The position numbers were made by a program, and so were the translations under genes. From positions 1-9,240 of the forward strand of contig JAJECF010000130.1 in the NCBI GenBank assembly GCA_022822125.1: DNA of 9,240 nt, in the 5' to 3' direction. Numbering within the stretch: the stretch's first letter is position 1; every line of letters starts with the position of its first letter. Source of the stretch: Alphaproteobacteria bacterium. GTDB taxonomy: Bacteria > Pseudomonadota > Alphaproteobacteria > Bin95. The notes under the pieces are model-generated. The model saw nothing but the letters and a program-made list of their open reading frames with translations. It searched no databases and was not told the origin of the DNA. This document shows positions 5,522-9,240 of this stretch, in pieces.

Positions 5522-6901
5522 ATGGGCGAGACTTGGACGCCCCGGACCTGGCGCGGCAAGCCGGCGCGGCAGATGCCGGCCTATACCGACGGGACGGCGC
5601 TCAACGCTGCCGAAGCGACCCTTGCCGGCTGGCCGCCGCTCGTGTTTGCGGGCGAGGCCCGCAACCTCAAGGCCGACCTGGCCCGTGTGGCGCAGGGCAA
5701 GGCCTTCCTGCTGCAGGGCGGCGACTGCGCGGAGAGCTTCGCCGAGTTCCTCGCCAACAATGTCCGCGACACCTTCAAGGTGCTGCTGCAGATGGCGGTG
5801 GTGCTGACCTATGGCGCGGCCTGTCCGGTGGTGAAGGTCGGGCGCATGGCCGGCCAGTTCGCCAAGCCGCGCTCGGCCCCGACCGAGACGGTGGACGGGG
5901 TGGAGCTGCCGAGCTACCGGGGCGACATCATCAACGCCATGGGTTTCGACGCGGCCTCGCGGGAGCCGGACCCGGAGAGGATGCTCCAGGCCTATACCCA
6001 GGCCTCCGCGACGCTCAACCTGCTGCGCGCCTTCGCCATGGGCGGCTTCGCCGACCTGCACCAGGTTCATCGCTGGAATCTGGACTTCGTGCGTGAGGAG
6101 CTGGGCGAGCGATACCGGGACATGGCCGACCGGCTTTCCGAAGCGCTGGAATTCATCGCCGCCTGCGGCCTCACTTCCGAAACGACGCCGCAGCTTCGCG
6201 AAACCTCCTTCTACACCTCGCACGAGGCGCTGCTGCTGCCCTGGGAAGAGGCGCTGACGCGGATCGACAGCCTGACGGGCGATTGGTACGACTGCTCGGC
6301 GCATATGCTCTGGATCGGCGACCGCACGCGCGACCCGGACGAGGCGCATGTCGAGTTCCTGCGCGGCGTCGGCAACCCGCTCGGGCTGAAATGCGGCCCG
6401 TCGCTGACGACCGATCATCTGAAGCGGCTTCTCTGGCTGCTCAACCCGAATAACGAGCCGGGCCGGTTGACGCTTGTCTGCCGCGTGGGCGCGGGCAATG
6501 TGGCCGAGCACCTGCCGCGCCTGATCGAGACGGTCGAGGCCGAAGGCGCCGAGGTCGTGTGGTCCTGCGACCCGATGCACGGCAACACGGTCAAGGCCGC
6601 CGGCGGCCTCAAGACGCGCCCCTTCGGCGCCATCCTCTCGGAAGTGCAGGAGTTTTTCGCCGTCCACCGCGACCACGGCACCTGGGCCGGCGGCGTGCAT
6701 TTCGAGATGACCGGGCAGAATGTGACCGAATGCACCGGCGGGGCGAGCGCGGTGACCGAGGCCGGGCTGCAGGACCGCTACCACACCCATTGCGACCCGA
6801 GACTGAATGCGAGCCAGGCCCTCGAGCTCGCCTTCCTGATCGCCGAGCAATTGAAGGAAGAGCGCAACGGCCGCGCCGCGCCCGCGATCGCTGCGGAGTA
6901 A
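5522..6901 (+). CDS. aroG: Class II 3-deoxy-7-phosphoheptulonate (DAHP) synthase
   Basis: This 459-residue enzyme condenses phosphoenolpyruvate and erythrose 4-phosphate, the first step of the shikimate pathway to aromatic amino acids. It is the plant-like class II type. Metal ligands are seen as Cys69 (QGGDCAESF), His353 (DPMHGNT), Glu395 (VHFEMTGQ) and Asp425 (CDPRLNASQ). The 42- and 30-residue gaps between the last three equal those between His369, Glu411 and Asp441 of the Mycobacterium tuberculosis enzyme. Other family motifs are [11 protein letters not shown] (108-118) and YRGDIIN (132-138). The ATG at 5522 follows GAGGAG with suitable spacing. Length is close to the mycobacterial enzyme, but I do not recognise its allosteric inserts, so feedback control is open. 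It is the first gene of an operon with pncB and nadE (3 nt to pncB). The symbol is borrowed from M. tuberculosis; aroF or aroH are also used. Confidence 0.95.
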   Translation: MGETWTPRTWRGKPARQMPAYTDGTALNAAEATLAGWPPLVFAGEARNLKADLARVAQGKAFLLQGGDCAESFAEFLANNVRDTFKVLLQMAVVLTYGAACPVVKVGRMAGQFAKPRSAPTETVDGVELPSYRGDIINAMGFDAASREPDPERMLQAYTQASATLNLLRAFAMGGFADLHQVHRWNLDFVREELGERYRDMADRLSEALEFIAACGLTSETTPQLRETSFYTSHEALLLPWEEALTRIDSLTGDWYDCSAHMLWIGDRTRDPDEAHVEFLRGVGNPLGLKCGPSLTTDHLKRLLWLLNPNNEPGRLTLVCRVGAGNVAEHLPRLIETVEAEGAEVVWSCDPMHGNTVKAAGGLKTRPFGAILSEVQEFFAVHRDHGTWAGGVHFEMTGQNVTECTGGASAVTEAGLQDRYHTHCDPRLNASQALELAFLIAEQLKEERNGRAAPAIAAE

Positions 6902-6904
6902 GCG

Positions 6905-8041
6905 ATGGACGGCGCGCTCCCGCACCCGGACGCCGCCGACGTCCCGCACTACACGGACGCCTATTTCTCCAAGAGCAAGGCGGTCGTGGAGCGCTTCGGC
7001 GATGCGGAGGTCACCTATGCGGTGTTCATGCGCCGCCCGGTGGTCTCCGCCGCGCGGCTCACCGTGGAGTGGCTGAGGGCCGTGGCAGAGGCGCGGTCCA
7101 CGGCTTTCGATATCGAGGAGCGCTATGCGGAGGGCGTTTGGGTCGGCGCAGGCGACCCGCTGCTCTACATCTCCGGGCCGCTCTGCCACCTGATCGACCT
7201 CGAGACGCTCTACCTCCAGAAGCTCGGCTCGGCCTGCGTCGCCGCCTACAATGCCCGCGCCATGTGCATGGCGCTGCCAGAGGCGGGCTTCCTCGCCATG
7301 GACGCCCGCCATTGCGCCGGCACGGATATGGCCGAGATCATGGCCTATGCCGCAAGCGTCGGCTCCGCCGCCGCCAGGCGCGAGGCGGGCGCGGTCGGCT
7401 TCATCGGCAACGCCACTGACGCGACGGCGCATTTCTTCGGCGCGGACCGGGGCCTCGGCACCATGCCGCACGGGTTGATCGGTTATGCGGGCTCCACGCT
7501 CCGCGCGGCGGAGATGTTCGCCGAGACTTTCCCCGACGAGCCCCTTACCGTGGTTACGGACTATTACGGTGCCGAGATGTCGGATGCGGTCGCGGTCTGC
7601 CGGCGGTTTCCTGAGCGGGCGGCGGCCGGGCGCATCGCCATCCGCCTCGATACCCATGGCGGGCGCTACGCCGAGGGGCTGGACCTGCAGAAGTCATACG
7701 AGGTGCTGGACCGCAACGCGCCCCGCGCCATCCGCGACTATCGCACCGAGGGCGAGTTGCGCCACCTGGTCGGCACGGGCGTCACCGCCGCCGCCATCTG
7801 GCATTTGCGCGAAACGCTCAACACGGCCGGCTTCCCGGAAGTGAAGATCACCGCCTCGTCGGGTTTCACCGCCGGCAAGTGCCGCGTCATGGCGCTTGCC
7901 CAGGCGCCGGTCGATACCATCGGCACGGGCTCCTACCTCCCTGACCAGTGGTCGGAGACCTATGCGACCGCCGACATCGTCGAATATGACGGCAAGCCGA
8001 GCGTCAAGGTCGGGCGCGAGTTCCTGCTGAGGCGGAGATGA
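6905..8041 (+). CDS. pncB: Nicotinate phosphoribosyltransferase
   Basis: This 378-residue enzyme converts nicotinate and PRPP to nicotinate mononucleotide, the entry step of the Preiss-Handler pathway to NAD+. Family marks are an N-terminal YTDAYF (16-21), GDPLLYISGP (83-92), GTMPHG (185-190) with His189 as the likely counterpart of the phosphorylatable active-site histidine, RLDTHGG (about 238-244) in the phosphate-binding region, and the C-terminal GTGSYLPD. At 378 residues it is shorter than the 400-residue and longer enzymes of enterobacteria and mammals. The core looks complete, so it seems a compact form rather than a fragment. It starts 3 nt after the DAHP synthase stop, with GCGGAG overlapping that stop as ribosome binding site. 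Its stop overlaps the nadE start in ATGA. The neighbouring nadE supports the assignment. Confidence 0.88.
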   Translation: MDGALPHPDAADVPHYTDAYFSKSKAVVERFGDAEVTYAVFMRRPVVSAARLTVEWLRAVAEARSTAFDIEERYAEGVWVGAGDPLLYISGPLCHLIDLETLYLQKLGSACVAAYNARAMCMALPEAGFLAMDARHCAGTDMAEIMAYAASVGSAAARREAGAVGFIGNATDATAHFFGADRGLGTMPHGLIGYAGSTLRAAEMFAETFPDEPLTVVTDYYGAEMSDAVAVCRRFPERAAAGRIAIRLDTHGGRYAEGLDLQKSYEVLDRNAPRAIRDYRTEGELRHLVGTGVTAAAIWHLRETLNTAGFPEVKITASSGFTAGKCRVMALAQAPVDTIGTGSYLPDQWSETYATADIVEYDGKPSVKVGREFLLRRR

Positions 8042-9240
8042 CCGACCGGCTCTCCATCGCCATCGCTCAGATCGATCCGACCGTGGGCGATGTTGCCGGC
8101 AATGCGGACCGCATCCGGCGCGCGCGCGCCGAGGCCGACGGCGCCGATCTCGTGGTGTTCCCGGAACTGGCGCTTTCGGGCTACCCGCCGGAGGACCTGG
8201 TGCTGAAGCCCGCCTTCCAGGACGGCTGCCGGGAGGCCTGCGAGGAGTTGGCGAAAGAGACCGTGGACGGCGGACCGGCGCTGCTGGTCGGCCTGCCCTG
8301 GCGGGAGGACGGGTGGCTCTACAACGCGGTCGCGCTGCTGGACGGGGGCGGGGTGGCGGCCGTCCGCAGCAAGGTGCTGCTGCCCAATTACGGCGTGTTC
8401 GACGAGAAGCGCGTGTTCGACCCGGGCGAGATGCCGGGGCCGGTCTCCTTCCGCGACGTGCGCATCGGCGTGCCGATCTGCGAGGATATCTGGCAGCCCT
8501 CCGTGGTCGAATGCCTGGAGGAGAACGGCGCCGAATTGCTGCTGGTGCCGAACGGCTCGCCTTTCGAGACGACCAAGGACGATGTCCGGCTGAATATCGC
8601 GGTCGAGCGCGTGGTCGAGAGCGGACTGCCGCTCGCCTATGTCAATCAGGTAGGCGGCCAGGACGAGCTTGTGTTCGACGGCGCGTCCTTCGTGCTCGGG
8701 CGCGGCCGGGCACTCCGGGCGCAGCTTCCGGCCTGGACGGAAAGCGTGGCGCTCACCCGCTGGGAGCGCGGCGCGGAGGGCATGGACTGCGTGGCCGGCC
8801 CGATGGCGGCGGGGCGGGATGATCTCGCCGATATATACGCCGCGATGATGCTGGGCCTGCGCGACTATGTGAACAAGAACCGCTTTCCGGGCGTGGTGCT
8901 GGGCCTCTCCGGCGGCATCGACTCGGCGCTCTCGGCGGCGGTCGCGGTGGACGCGCTGGGCGCGGCGCGCGTGCGCTGCGTGATGATGCCCTCGCCCTAC
9001 ACCTCGCAGGCCTCGCTGGACGATGCGCTGGAGGCGGCGCGGGCGCTCGGCGCCTCCTATGAGACGATCTCCATCGAGCCGGCGATGGGCGCCTTCGGGC
9101 AGATGCTGGCCGGCGCCTTCGGCAACCGCGGCGAGGACACGACGGAAGAGAACATCCAGGCCCGGGCGCGCGGCCTCACCCTGATGGCGCTCTCCAACAA
9201 GTTCGGCCACATGGTGCTCTCCACCGGCAACAAGTCGGAA
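8038..9240 (+). CDS. nadE: Glutamine-dependent NAD+ synthetase, 3' end outside the window
   Basis: The first 401 residues of a protein usually near 550 are visible, and the frame is still open at the window end. It amidates nicotinate adenine dinucleotide to NAD+, taking ammonia from glutamine. The N-terminal nitrilase-type glutaminase domain (about 1-255) shows the Glu-Lys-Cys triad as Glu43 (FPELALSGYPPEDL), Lys112 (SKVLLPNYGVFDEKR) and Cys148 (PICEDIW). The synthetase domain starts near 265 and carries the ATP pyrophosphatase loop SGGIDSA (291-297), PSPYTS (318-323) and the NAD-synthetase STGNKSE at the edge (395-401). The ATG at 8038 overlaps the pncB stop (ATGA) and has GAGG 5 nt upstream, so translation is probably coupled to pncB. 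Being open at the 3' end, it is missed by any search that requires a stop codon. Confidence 0.95.
   Translation, partial: MTDRLSIAIAQIDPTVGDVAGNADRIRRARAEADGADLVVFPELALSGYPPEDLVLKPAFQDGCREACEELAKETVDGGPALLVGLPWREDGWLYNAVALLDGGGVAAVRSKVLLPNYGVFDEKRVFDPGEMPGPVSFRDVRIGVPICEDIWQPSVVECLEENGAELLLVPNGSPFETTKDDVRLNIAVERVVESGLPLAYVNQVGGQDELVFDGASFVLGRGRALRAQLPAWTESVALTRWERGAEGMDCVAGPMAAGRDDLADIYAAMMLGLRDYVNKNRFPGVVLGLSGGIDSALSAAVAVDALGAARVRCVMMPSPYTSQASLDDALEAARALGASYETISIEPAMGAFGQMLAGAFGNRGEDTTEENIQARARGLTLMALSNKFGHMVLSTGNKSE

Noticed and set aside
5297..7657. A 786-codon open frame on the minus strand spanning the MFS end, DAHP synthase and most of pncB
   Set aside because: It is antisense to three well-supported genes with clear catalytic motifs. 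Its protein is His/Arg/Gly-rich, low in complexity and matches no family I know. Long antisense frames are expected at this GC content.

Overview
The window is GC-rich DNA from an alphaproteobacterium. Four things point to that class: an EipB (DUF1849) envelope protein, an SspB of the alphaproteobacterial type, a circularly permuted two-piece tmRNA gene, and islands of short palindromic repeats built on CATCCTGAGTAGC / GCGTATCGAAGG cores. I cannot place it to genus from sequence alone.

Layout. Bases 1-880 are non-coding. They hold a cluster of degenerate inverted-repeat elements and a direct repeat of about 33 bp whose two copies lie exactly 400 bp apart. eipB follows on the minus strand (881-1684). 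A divergent intergenic region then leads into a plus-strand block: the permuted ssrA tmRNA gene (about 1800-2056, with a clear -35/-10 pair at 1764-1792), sspB (2085-2564), a class I fumarase (2579-4189) and an MFS transporter (4206-5426). A second promoter-like pair (5452-5480) precedes a class II DAHP synthase (5522-6901), a nicotinate phosphoribosyltransferase (6905-8041) and a glutamine-dependent NAD+ synthetase (8038 to beyond the window end). The last three genes are separated by 3 nt and by a 4-nt ATGA overlap, so they are very likely one operon.

How the genes work together. ssrA and sspB act in the same ribosome-rescue and proteolysis pathway. tmRNA adds the tag read here as ANDNEVALAA to stalled nascent chains, and SspB delivers tagged proteins to ClpXP. 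Only about 30 nt separate the end of the tmRNA from the sspB start, and I see no terminator between them. pncB and nadE are the first and last enzymes of the Preiss-Handler route to NAD+. They are coupled to the first enzyme of the shikimate pathway. The fumarase is a TCA-cycle enzyme. The MFS transporter has no predictable substrate.

The most interesting element is the ssrA-sspB pair, because the tmRNA is not an open reading frame and is easily missed or overwritten by an upstream-extended sspB call. I found no CRISPR array, insertion sequence or defence system.
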